Source: Dokdonella sp. (lineage in GTDB: Bacteria > Pseudomonadota > Gammaproteobacteria > Xanthomonadales > Rhodanobacteraceae). From it: a DNA stretch of 64,000 nucleotides. Under the pieces are notes generated by a model. The model did not search any database, was not told the origin of the DNA, and saw only the letters and a list, made by a program, of their open reading frames with translations. This document shows positions 43,260 to 51,594 of this stretch, piece by piece; the stretch's first letter is position 1; each line of letters opens with the position of its first letter. A program made the position numbers and the translations under genes. The stretch is taken from NCBI RefSeq assembly GCF_019634815.1, contig NZ_JAHCAP010000001.1, positions 62,001 through 126,000 on the forward strand, written 5' to 3'.

Positions 43260-44594
43260 ATGGCCACGCAAGAAATCAAGGTTCCCGACATCGGTAGCCA
43301 CGGCAACGTCCCGGTGATCGAGGTATTGGTCAAGGTTGGCGACACGGTTGCCAAGGATCAGGGCCTGGTCACGCTGGAATCGGACAAGGCGACGATGGAA
43401 GTACCCGCCACCGTTGCCGGGGTGGTGCAGACGGTGGCCGTCAAACTCGGGGATGAAGTCTCGACCGGTCACGTCGTTGCGATCATCGAAACCAGTGGGG
43501 CCGCGGCAGCGCCCAAGCCCGCGGCTGCGGCCACGCCGGCGCCCGCTGCGGTCGTTGCGCCGCCGCCTGCGCCCAGCCCAAGCGCAGTTCCTGCGGTCGC
43601 ATCCGCGCCCGTCGCCCCGACAGCCACGCCCACGCGCACGCCGCCGGTCGCCTTCGACGCCAGCGCACTGATGCCCGATCAGGTGCCCTACGCGAGCCCC
43701 GCGGTGCGCCGCTTCGCGCGTGAACTGGGCGTTGACCTCACCCAGGTCAAGGGCAGCGAGCGCAAGGGCCGCATCAGCAAGGAAGACGTGCAGAACTTCG
43801 TCAAGTCCGCACTCGCCGGCGGCGGTTTCGCGCGCGCCGCGGGTGGCGCTGGCGGCCTCAACCTGCTGCCGTGGCCGAGCGTCGATTTTGCCAAGTTCGG
43901 CCCGGTGGAAACCAAGCCGCTGTCGCGCATCAAGAAGATCTCCGGCGCCAACCTCGCACGCAACTGGGCGATGATTCCGCACGTCACCCAGTTCGACCAC
44001 GCCGACATCACCGAGCTGGAAGCCCTGCGCGTGCAGCTCAACAAGGAAAACGAGAAGTCCGGCATCAAGCTCACCATGCTCGCCTTCCTCGTCAAGGCGG
44101 TGGTCGCGGCACTGAAGAAGTTCCCCGACTTCAACGCCTCGCTCGATGCCAGCGGCGAGACCCTCACGCTCAAGCAGTACTTCCACGTCGGCTTTGCCGC
44201 GGACACCCCCAACGGTCTGGTCGTGCCCGTGCTCAAGGACGCCGACAAGAAGGGCGTGATCGAAATCGCGCAGGAAAGTGGCGAACTGGCGAAGAAGGCG
44301 CGCGAAGGCAAGCTCGGCCCCGCCGACATGCAGGGTGGATGTTTTTCCATCTCCTCGCTCGGCGGCATCGGCGGCACCGCCTTCACGCCGATCGTCAATG
44401 CGCCGGAAGTGGCGATCCTGGGCGTGTCGAAGTCATCGATCCAGCCGGTCTGGGACGGCAAGGCATTCCAGCCGCGTCTGTTGCTGCCGCTGTCGCTCAG
44501 CTATGACCACCGCGTGATCGACGGCGCCGCTGCCGCGCGCTTCACCGCGTATCTGGGCCAGGTGCTCGCCGACATGCGCCGGGTCCTGCTCTGA
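43260..44594 (+). CDS. aceF: pyruvate dehydrogenase E2, dihydrolipoyl acetyltransferase
   Basis: A 444-residue core component of the pyruvate dehydrogenase complex, which transfers the acetyl group from lipoyl to CoA. Domains in order: one lipoyl domain with Lys43 in ESDKATMEVP, an Ala/Pro hinge (about 80-130), the peripheral-subunit-binding domain (YASPAVRRFARELGVDL, GRISKEDVQNFV) and the catalytic domain ending SYDHRVIDGAAAARF, with His417. Sequence is of the long (TIGR01348) E2 type used with homodimeric E1, though those often carry two or three lipoyl domains while only one is present here. aceE and lpd are not in the window. GGAG lies eight bases before the ATG. Confidence 0.93.
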   Translation: MATQEIKVPDIGSHGNVPVIEVLVKVGDTVAKDQGLVTLESDKATMEVPATVAGVVQTVAVKLGDEVSTGHVVAIIETSGAAAAPKPAAAATPAPAAVVAPPPAPSPSAVPAVASAPVAPTATPTRTPPVAFDASALMPDQVPYASPAVRRFARELGVDLTQVKGSERKGRISKEDVQNFVKSALAGGGFARAAGGAGGLNLLPWPSVDFAKFGPVETKPLSRIKKISGANLARNWAMIPHVTQFDHADITELEALRVQLNKENEKSGIKLTMLAFLVKAVVAALKKFPDFNASLDASGETLTLKQYFHVGFAADTPNGLVVPVLKDADKKGVIEIAQESGELAKKAREGKLGPADMQGGCFSISSLGGIGGTAFTPIVNAPEVAILGVSKSSIQPVWDGKAFQPRLLLPLSLSYDHRVIDGAAAARFTAYLGQVLADMRRVLL

Positions 44595-44612
44595 GCAAGC
44601 CGTTCCGGGGCT

Positions 44613-44635
44613 CGCGCACGCTGCAAGCGTGCGCG
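44613..44635 (+). terminator. hairpin after aceF
   Basis: CGCGCACGCT and AGCGTGCGCG form a perfect 10-bp stem with a GCA loop, 18 bases after the aceF stop. There is no T tract, so it is only terminator-like. Confidence 0.4.
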
Positions 44636-44675
44636 CCGCCATCGGACTGGCCGGGCATCCTGCTAGAGTAGGCCG

Positions 44676-45698
44676 ATGCCGCTGATCCTTCGCGCCGCGT
44701 GCGCCGCCGTCCTCACCGTTTGCGCCGCCACCGCCACCGCCACCGCCACCGCTGCCGCGCGCGCGCCCGCCTCGCCACCACCATCGGCCAGCCAGGCTGA
44801 GCGCGAATTCGCTGCCGAAGTCGCCCGCGAGGGCGGTCCTGCCGCCGATGCGGTGTTGCAGACGCTGGCCAAGGCCAAGCTGCAGCAGTCGATCCTCGAC
44901 GCGATCGCGCGCCCGGCCGAAGCGACGAAAACCTGGGCGCAGTATCGGCCGATCTTCATCACGCAGAAGCGCATCGATGACGGCATCGCGTTCTACCGTG
45001 ACAACCGCGAGCTGATCGATCGCATCGCCACGCAATATGGCGTGCCCGCCGAGATCATCGTCGCGATCATGGGCGTGGAGACCGGCTACGGCAAGATCAC
45101 CGGCAAGTACCGCGTGCTCGATGCGCTGGTCACGCTCGCGTTCCACTATCCGCCGCGCGAGAAGTTCTTCCGTGGCGAACTCAAGCAACTGTTCCTGCTC
45201 GGCGATGCGCACCTGGCGTTTCCGATCGACCAGCTGCGCGGCTCCTATGCCGGTGCGATGGGCTGGGGCCAGTTCATGCCGACCAGCATCGCGAAGTGGG
45301 CGCGCGACGAGGATCGCGACGGCCGCATCGACCTGTGGGCTTCGCTGCCCGACATCAGCGCGAGCATTGCCAATTATTTCGTCGAACACGGCTGGCAGGC
45401 TGGCGCGCCAGTCGCGGTGCGCGCGCAGCCCGCCGCCGACGCCAAGCCGCTCGCCGATCCGGGCATCGAACCGATCTATCCCTTGCAGCAGATGGAAGCC
45501 TGGGGCTACGCACCGATCGAGCGCGTGGACGCTGCCACACCCTCGACCCTGCTCACGCTCGAAGGCGAGCAAGGTCGCGAATACTGGCTGGTGTTCGGCA
45601 ATTTCCGTGCGATCACGCGCTACAACAAGAGCCCGCTGTACGCGATGGCGGTGTTCCAGCTGGCGCAGGAAATCGCGGCGGGAGCCGCCGCGCCGTGA
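44676..45698 (+). CDS. mltB: lytic murein transglycosylase B
   Basis: A 340-residue periplasmic enzyme that cleaves peptidoglycan to 1,6-anhydro-muropeptides. An exported N-terminus (ACAAVLTVC and an Ala/Thr run) leads into the SLT family 3 domain: FYRDNRELIDRIATQYGVPAEIIV, the catalytic Glu135 in GVETGYGKITGKYRVLDAL, GSYAGAMGWGQFMPTSI and the Asp-rich loop DRDGRIDLW. The signal peptide is cysteine-containing but has no clear lipobox, so it may be soluble. A TAGAGT box 8 bases before the ATG suggests a very short or absent leader. Its TGA shares its last base with the ATG of rlpA, so the two are coupled. Confidence 0.93.
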   Translation: MPLILRAACAAVLTVCAATATATATAAARAPASPPPSASQAEREFAAEVAREGGPAADAVLQTLAKAKLQQSILDAIARPAEATKTWAQYRPIFITQKRIDDGIAFYRDNRELIDRIATQYGVPAEIIVAIMGVETGYGKITGKYRVLDALVTLAFHYPPREKFFRGELKQLFLLGDAHLAFPIDQLRGSYAGAMGWGQFMPTSIAKWARDEDRDGRIDLWASLPDISASIANYFVEHGWQAGAPVAVRAQPAADAKPLADPGIEPIYPLQQMEAWGYAPIERVDAATPSTLLTLEGEQGREYWLVFGNFRAITRYNKSPLYAMAVFQLAQEIAAGAAAP

Positions 45699-46669
45699 TG
45701 CTCGCGCGCCTGCTGGCGCCGCTGCTGTTGCTGTGCGCCTTGCTGACCGCTTGCGCCAGTCGCGCGCCGCGCCGCGCCGAATCGACACCGAAGCAGCCTG
45801 CAGCCACAGGCGGCATCGACGATGACGTCTCGCGACCACAGTCGCAGCGCTATCGGCATGGCAGCGATTTCGGCCCCGCTGGAGCGCCGATCGACGTGTC
45901 GAAGATTCCCGAGCCCGTGCCCAAGGTCGAGCCGCGCTCGCGCTACGGCAACAAGGAACGCTACGAAGTGCTGGGCAAGAGCTATCACGTGCTGCCCGAT
46001 GCACGCGGCTATGTCGAGCGCGGGATTGCCTCGTGGTATGGCAACAAGTTCCACGGTTATCTCACCTCCTCGTTCGAGAAGTACGACATGTACGCGTTCA
46101 GCGCCGCGCACAAGACGCTGCCGCTGCCCAGCTACGCGCGCGTGACCAATCTCGACAACGGCAAGAGCGTGATCGTGCGCATCAACGATCGCGGCCCCTT
46201 CCACGACAACCGCCTCATCGACCTGTCCTACGCCGCCGCGGTGAAGATCGGCGTGTGGCCCAAGGGAACCGGGTTGGTGGAAGTACGTGCGATCGACCCG
46301 AGCCGCGGCGGCGATGCCGGCAGCGCAAGTGCAAGCGCGCCCGCGCCGATCGAACAGGCGGCCGTCTCGGCCAAACCGGCCAGCAACGGCGCCGCAACCG
46401 CTCCCGACAGCAGAACGCCTGCATTCGGCCACGCACTCCTCTACCTGCAACTGGGCGCATTCGGTGAGCGCGCCAATGCGCAGCGTGCGCTGGCACAGGC
46501 GCAGCGCGCCGGGCTTGCCGATGTTTCGATCGTGACTGCAAATGTCGAAGGTCGCAGCATTCATCGCGTGCGCCTTGGTCCGCTGGCCGATGCCGCAGCC
46601 GCCGATGCCATGAGCCGGCGCATCGAGCGCCTCGGGCTGGGCACGCCGCGCGTGGTGATCGAAAACTGA
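45698..46669 (+). CDS. rlpA: septal ring lytic transglycosylase RlpA
   Basis: A 323-residue outer-membrane lipoprotein with lipobox LTAC (Cys19). The double-psi beta-barrel domain (about 105-200) has the expected GIASWYGNKFHG, FSAAHKTLPLPSYARVTNLDNG and VIVRINDRGPFHDNRLIDLSYAAA, including the catalytic Asp in NDRGPF. An Ala/Ser linker leads to a C-terminal SPOR domain (about 250-320, LYLQLGAFGERANAQRAL) that targets denuded glycan strands at the septum. Translation is coupled to mltB. dacC follows after 109 bases, completing a cell-wall gene cluster. Confidence 0.94.
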   Translation: MLARLLAPLLLLCALLTACASRAPRRAESTPKQPAATGGIDDDVSRPQSQRYRHGSDFGPAGAPIDVSKIPEPVPKVEPRSRYGNKERYEVLGKSYHVLPDARGYVERGIASWYGNKFHGYLTSSFEKYDMYAFSAAHKTLPLPSYARVTNLDNGKSVIVRINDRGPFHDNRLIDLSYAAAVKIGVWPKGTGLVEVRAIDPSRGGDAGSASASAPAPIEQAAVSAKPASNGAATAPDSRTPAFGHALLYLQLGAFGERANAQRALAQAQRAGLADVSIVTANVEGRSIHRVRLGPLADAAAADAMSRRIERLGLGTPRVVIEN

Positions 46670-46778
46670 ACGCATGAACATCCGCCGACCACGCGGCAAA
46701 AAGTGCTGAAAACGGCGTGTCTTGTGCGGCTTGCTCTGCGACAATCACGCTTTGTTCGTCGTTGTGAAGCCTCCACGC

Positions 46779-48200
46779 ATGAAGCTGTCCGTCTTCGTCC
46801 TTGCCGCCGCTTGCGCATTGATCTGCACAAGCGTGCCGGCCGCTCCACCTCATCACACCAAAGCCGCGGCGGCGAAAGCCAAGCGCAGCACCAAACCAGT
46901 GAGCAAGCCTGCAACCGCGAACACGCTGGCGATTGCCACCGGCGTGGTTGCCGGCAGCGCCAGCACCGCCGCCGGGAAAGCCGCTGCCAGCGGCAGCGCG
47001 CAGGAAAATCTGCCGAGCCCGCAGGCCGTGCCCAAGCCGGTACCCGCCGCCAATGCCGCAGCGGGTACGGGGCCGATCCCGCCGCCACCCGCGATCGATG
47101 CCAAGGCCTGGCTCTTGATGGACTACGCCAGCGGTCAAGTGCTTGCGCAGTCGAACATGGATCAGCGCGTCGCGCCCGCCTCGATCACCAAGGTGATGAC
47201 CTCTTACGTGGTCTCGGCCGAACTGGCGCAGGGCAAGATCAAGCTCGACGACAAGGTCACGATCAGCGAGAAGGCCTGGCGCTCGGGCGGCGCGGGCACC
47301 GATGGCTCGACCAGCTTCCTGCAACTGGGCAGCCAGGTGCCGCTCAAGGACCTGCTCTACGGCATGATCATCCAGTCGGGCAACGACGCCGCGATTGCGC
47401 TGGCCGAATACACCGCAGGCTCCGAGGACATCTTTGCCCAGCTCATGAACCAGTACGCGCAGCGACTGGGCATGAGCGGCACGCATTTCGTCGATGCCAG
47501 CGGCCTGCCCAATCCCGAGCACTACACCACCGCGCATGACGTGGCGCTGATGTCGCGTGCGCTGATCCACGACTATCCCGACGAGTACAAGATCTACGCG
47601 ATCAAGGAATTCGAGTGGAACGGCATCAAGCAGCACAATCGCAACACCCTCCTGTGGCGCGATGACAGCGTCGACGGCATCAAGACCGGTCATACCTCCG
47701 AAGCCGGCTTCTGCCTTGCCACCTCGGCACAGCGCGGCGAGCAACGTCTGATCGCCGTGGTGATGGGCGCACCCAGCGAGAAGGCGCGCGCCGATGACAA
47801 TCAGGCCCTGCTCAATTACGGCTTCCGCTTCTACGAGACGCACAAGCTCTACGCCGCGAACGCGCCGCTGGTTGCGCCGGAATTCTGGAAGGGCGCCAGC
47901 GACACACTGCCGCTGGGCGTTGCCGAGGATGTGCTGGTGACTTTTCCACGCGGTCGCTATGGCGAGCTCAAGGCCAATCTGGACATGCCCTCGCGTCTGG
48001 TTGCGCCGATCGCCAAGGGCCAGCAGGTCGGCAGCCTGCACGTGACGCTCGATGGCAAGTCCCTGCTCGAGCGCCCCTTGATCGCGCTCGCCGATGGCGC
48101 CGAAGGTGGCTTCTTCAAGCGCATGAGCGATGGCATCTGGATGTGGTTCAAGGGCGATGCGGGTGGCACGGTTTCGACCGAGGCGGCCAAGGCGCAATGA
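46779..48200 (+). CDS. dacC: D-alanyl-D-alanine carboxypeptidase (PBP5/6 type)
   Basis: A 473-residue low-molecular-weight penicillin-binding protein that trims the terminal D-Ala of peptidoglycan pentapeptides. After a signal peptide (about 21 residues) comes an unusually long Ala/Lys/Pro-rich linker (to about residue 105). The active-site motifs are SITK (Ser135, Lys138), SGN near residue 199 and KTG near 302. The C-terminal beta domain and final amphipathic helix (GFFKRMSDGIWMWFKG) for membrane attachment are present. A GACAAT box near 46740 is a plausible -10. It belongs to the widespread dacA/C-ybeD-lipB order. The exact paralogue name (dacA or dacC) is a guess. Confidence 0.92.
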   Translation: MKLSVFVLAAACALICTSVPAAPPHHTKAAAAKAKRSTKPVSKPATANTLAIATGVVAGSASTAAGKAAASGSAQENLPSPQAVPKPVPAANAAAGTGPIPPPPAIDAKAWLLMDYASGQVLAQSNMDQRVAPASITKVMTSYVVSAELAQGKIKLDDKVTISEKAWRSGGAGTDGSTSFLQLGSQVPLKDLLYGMIIQSGNDAAIALAEYTAGSEDIFAQLMNQYAQRLGMSGTHFVDASGLPNPEHYTTAHDVALMSRALIHDYPDEYKIYAIKEFEWNGIKQHNRNTLLWRDDSVDGIKTGHTSEAGFCLATSAQRGEQRLIAVVMGAPSEKARADDNQALLNYGFRFYETHKLYAANAPLVAPEFWKGASDTLPLGVAEDVLVTFPRGRYGELKANLDMPSRLVAPIAKGQQVGSLHVTLDGKSLLERPLIALADGAEGGFFKRMSDGIWMWFKGDAGGTVSTEAAKAQ

Positions 48201-48269
48201 GCCTTTGATTCCCGGCGCGTGCCTCCATATCGTTGAGCCACGATCGGCGCCACGCAATTCGGAGCACGC

Positions 48270-48560
48270 ATGAAAGACCTCGGTGAAATCAGGCCAGACA
48301 ACCCCCAGCAGGGTTTCCAGTTTCCCGGCGTGTTCGAAATCACCGCGCTGGGCAGCGCTCGCGCCGAGCTCGAGAACGAAGTGCTGCGCATCATCGGCGA
48401 CGCGGGCCTGAGCGTGCTGGCCGAAGCGGTGCGCGTGCGGCCCTCGCGCGAAGGCAACTACGTTTCGGTCACCGCGAGCTTCATGTGCCCCACGCGCGAG
48501 AAATACGACGAGGTGCATGCGGCGCTGCGCGCGCACCCGGATATCCGCTGGACGCTGTGA
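48270..48560 (+). CDS. ybeD: YbeD-family protein (DUF493)
   Basis: A 96-residue cytoplasmic protein of the UPF0250/DUF493 family, ACT-like alpha/beta fold. The pattern FQFPGVFEITALG and VSVTASFMCPTREKYDEVHAAL matches E. coli YbeD, which is encoded between dacA and lipB and whose role is unclear. Here dacC is 70 bases upstream as expected, but lipB is separated from ybeD by a large minus-strand gene. Confidence 0.93.
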   Translation: MKDLGEIRPDNPQQGFQFPGVFEITALGSARAELENEVLRIIGDAGLSVLAEAVRVRPSREGNYVSVTASFMCPTREKYDEVHAALRAHPDIRWTL

Positions 48561-48601
48561 CGATCTGACCGATTGAAGGTGGCCAGATGATCTGATCGGA
48601 T

Positions 48602-50575
48602 CTACTCGCCCTTGGCCTTGCTTGCCCAGGCCCTGGGTTGCCAGTCTGCGGGCGGGTCGGCTTTGCCGGCACGCGCAGCGGCAGCACGGATGGCGGCGAG
48701 TTCACCCTTGGCGACATAGTCATCGGCGAAGGCGTCAGTCATCCTGTCCGACATCGAGGCTTGCTCCTGCCACCAGGCAATGCGTCGTGCGAATGCACGA
48801 TCTTCATCCTCGAGCGCGCCCAGATTCAGCAGGGTCCTGGTGCCCACCGCAGTCACCAGCAGTGATGTGCCCGAATGCAACAGCAGGCGCGCGACCGCAA
48901 TGCAGTCGTCGCGCAACACAGCGGCATTGGCGGCGTTGCTTTTTCCGCACGCGCGCGCGAACCCATTCATGCTGCCGAACGCCGGGCTGCCCATGCCGAG
49001 CATCAGTGCTCCACTGACCGCAGCCCATTTGTCGAGATCGACGGCGTCACCGCTGATGCCCTCACGCGCGAACATCTCGCGGTACGACTCGGGTACCGGT
49101 TGGCGCTGAAATGCCGCATGCAGCAATTCGAACGCGGCGAGACTGTAATCGTCATAGCGGCTGCCAGTGGCGGCGCGATGCAGGAGCTGAGCCACATCGG
49201 CCCCGTCTTTCATTGACGCCAGCCAGACGAAGGCGTTGTCGGCATCAAGTTGCTGCAGGCGAACCAGAGCCGGCGCGCTGGCCGATGCATCGCCGAGCGC
49301 AAGCCATTGCACGAAGGCATTGCCCGGGTTGGCCGCGGCCAGATCAGCCAAGTCCGTGTCAGCCAAGGCGTCGGCAGACCCGCCAGCCGCACTCGCTCCT
49401 TGCCGTTCGCGGGCAGACATGCCCTTGCGCATGTTCTCGACGAAAAAGCCGAGCGCACGTTCACGCTCGTCGCTGCGTGCTGCAAGATCGCTGGCGATTG
49501 CGCTCAGGTAACTCGACCAGGCGTCTTCGGCACGACCGCTCTCTTCACGCATGCGCTCGGCCGAGGAAACCCAGCCTGGCGGCGGCGTTGCCGGCAAGCC
49601 CAAACGTTCGAGGCGGTGCGTGGTGGCGGCGATGTCGCCATCGGCATTGCGCCAGTCGCTGGCCAAGCCGGTATCGACGGCGCCAAACAACTCGGCATTG
49701 TGCGCGGGTGTTGCCGCGTTCTCGATCAGGTACTGCAATTGGTAGCGCTGCTCGGCAAGCTCGTCCTGCGTCGCGCCCGCCGCGGCAAGCATTTTCAGAC
49801 CGGTCTGGCGCAAACTGATGCTGCTGCCCTTGTCGGCGAGGAGCTCGCCCGCGCGCGCGCACCAACCCAGTCGTTGCAAGGCGCTGTCCTGCGCGGCGTC
49901 GGGCTTGCACACTGCTTCGAGCTTGTCGTCGACCGCTCCACGGCTGCGGTCGCCTTGCTGCAAGGCCTGCAGCAGCGCGAGGTCCCGTGCCGGCCCGGCG
50001 GGTTCTTGCACATGGGCACCCTCCATTGCCTCCGCGAACGAATTGAGCCAGCTCGGATGCTGCGCGTACAAACGCCGCCACAGGCGCACGAGTTCACCCT
50101 GATGATCGCTGGCGCGACTTGCACCGGCCATGCGCGCCAGCGCGGTGTCGATTCCGGCCGCATCGCCCTTGGCTACGGCCAAGGCGACCGCGTACTGCCA
50201 TGCCGCGGCATTGTCGGCCTCCAGACGCACGAGATTGGCGACCTCGGCCTCGGGCCACTGGGTCGGCCCGCATTGGCTGCTGAAATAGCTGCCGTCCTCA
50301 GCTGCGACCCACTGCACGAAGGCATCGTCGGGAGCGAGTTCCACGGCGCGCTGTTTGATTTCTTCGGGTTTGGGCAGCAGCTTGTTGGCCACGTCGTCCG
50401 GGTCGAGCCATAGGCTCCCCGCCAACACCTGTACGCGCGGCGAGGGATCGGCACGCAGCAGTTCGAAGCGTTCGCGCTCCATCTGCCGGTAGTTGGCCAT
50501 GTCATCGACGTCGGCCCACGCGGTCTGCGCGCATCCGGCAAGCAGGACTCCGCTGCACAGGGTCGCAAGGCGCAT
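48602..50575 (-). CDS. large lipoprotein with an internal duplication, unknown
   Basis: A 657-residue lipoprotein of unknown function with lipobox LAGC (Cys15). The mature chain is almost wholly helical. It contains two related segments: residues about 79-175 (ELAPDDAFVQWVAAED, LVRLEADNAAAWQY) and about 395-480 (ANPGNAFVQWLALGDA, LVRLQQLDADNAFVW), consistent with an old duplication of a TPR-like helical unit. It ends with RTLLNLGALEDEDRAFARRIAWWQEQ, a stretch I recall in lineage-specific hypothetical proteins. The ATG at 50575 has GGAGAG upstream and yields the signal peptide. It lies on the minus strand between ybeD and lipB, breaking a commonly conserved order. Confidence 0.75.
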   Translation of the reverse strand: MRLATLCSGVLLAGCAQTAWADVDDMANYRQMERERFELLRADPSPRVQVLAGSLWLDPDDVANKLLPKPEEIKQRAVELAPDDAFVQWVAAEDGSYFSSQCGPTQWPEAEVANLVRLEADNAAAWQYAVALAVAKGDAAGIDTALARMAGASRASDHQGELVRLWRRLYAQHPSWLNSFAEAMEGAHVQEPAGPARDLALLQALQQGDRSRGAVDDKLEAVCKPDAAQDSALQRLGWCARAGELLADKGSSISLRQTGLKMLAAAGATQDELAEQRYQLQYLIENAATPAHNAELFGAVDTGLASDWRNADGDIAATTHRLERLGLPATPPPGWVSSAERMREESGRAEDAWSSYLSAIASDLAARSDERERALGFFVENMRKGMSARERQGASAAGGSADALADTDLADLAAANPGNAFVQWLALGDASASAPALVRLQQLDADNAFVWLASMKDGADVAQLLHRAATGSRYDDYSLAAFELLHAAFQRQPVPESYREMFAREGISGDAVDLDKWAAVSGALMLGMGSPAFGSMNGFARACGKSNAANAAVLRDDCIAVARLLLHSGTSLLVTAVGTRTLLNLGALEDEDRAFARRIAWWQEQASMSDRMTDAFADDYVAKGELAAIRAAAARAGKADPPADWQPRAWASKAKGE

Positions 50576-50687
50576 CGTCACTCTCCAGTGGGAGCTCATG
50601 GGAGCACTCTAGCGCAGCGGTCGTGGCGATTGCGGGGCAAATCGGTGACCCTGTTGGGAATTTCGCCCTCGCCCCAATCTGCAGCCC

Positions 50688-51362
50688 ATGTCCCGTCCCG
50701 TTCTCGTGCGCCGCCTCGGACGCCAGCCCTACGAACCGACATGGCGCGCCATGCAGGCGTTCACCGACACGCGTGGCGCCGATACCCTCGATGAGCTGTG
50801 GCTGCTTGAACACGCGCCGGTGTTCACGCTCGGTCAGGCCGGCAAGTGGGAGCACGTGCTGCTGCCCGGCGAGATCCCGGTGCTGCCGGTCGATCGTGGC
50901 GGTCAGGTCACTTATCACGGTCCAGGGCAGATCGTGGCCTATCCGCTGTTCGATCTGCGTCGCATGAAACTGGGCGTGCGCGAGCTGGTCGAGCGCATCG
51001 AGCAAGCAGTGATCGACACCCTGGCCGAGTGGAACATTCTCGCCCAGCGCCGTGTCGGGGCACCGGGCGTCTACGTCGGTGAGGCGAAGATCGCCGCACT
51101 CGGCCTGCGCGTGCGTCGCGGCTGCAGCTTTCACGGACTGGCTTTCAACGTGGGCATGGACCTGGAGCCATTCCATCGCATCAATCCCTGTGGATATCAA
51201 GGGCTTGCGGTAACCCAAGTCATGGATCTGGGCGGCCCGGGCAGCGTCGATCGGGTGGCCGATGTCCTGCTTGCCGAGTTCGTGCGCCAATTCGATCTGC
51301 TGCCACGCGAAGCCGGCACGGACCTGCCCGGGGACGCCTCCGGTCTCACCCGCAGCGCCTGA
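50688..51362 (+). CDS. lipB: lipoyl(octanoyl) transferase
   Basis: A 224-residue enzyme that moves octanoyl from acyl carrier protein to the lipoyl domains of 2-oxoacid dehydrogenases and the glycine cleavage H protein; AceF in this window is a natural acceptor. Motifs: [40 protein letters not shown] (Lys134) and the catalytic Cys168 in [13 protein letters not shown]. Length is typical. lipA, often next, is not here; a Tsp-like protease gene follows instead. The ATG at 50688 is preceded by no strong Shine-Dalgarno. Confidence 0.96.
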   Translation: MSRPVLVRRLGRQPYEPTWRAMQAFTDTRGADTLDELWLLEHAPVFTLGQAGKWEHVLLPGEIPVLPVDRGGQVTYHGPGQIVAYPLFDLRRMKLGVRELVERIEQAVIDTLAEWNILAQRRVGAPGVYVGEAKIAALGLRVRRGCSFHGLAFNVGMDLEPFHRINPCGYQGLAVTQVMDLGGPGSVDRVADVLLAEFVRQFDLLPREAGTDLPGDASGLTRSA

Positions 51363-51493
51363 GTCGCTGCGGAACGATTGCGCCATGTGTGCTGTCCAAG
51401 CCGCCCCCAACCGACCACCGGAGCGGCTTGATTTGTCGCGCACACGCCCGCAAACCCTGTGCCAAGGGCAACGCTTTGTGGCTGCGCAACACG

Positions 51494-51499
51494 TATCAT
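51494..51499 (+). promoter_or_regulatory. possible -10 box for the Tsp-like protease
   Basis: TATCAT lies in the 232-base gap after lipB, about 96 bases before the protease ATG. No matching -35 is clear. Nothing else recognisable was seen in that gap. Confidence 0.3.
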
Positions 51500-51594
51500 G
51501 TCGCCGGTCGGGTGCGCGCCGTTGTTGCGGCGTGACTTGCGAGAACCACCCCGAGGCGTCGTCGCGCGCCCTGTGCAGTCATTTGGAGCAAGCA

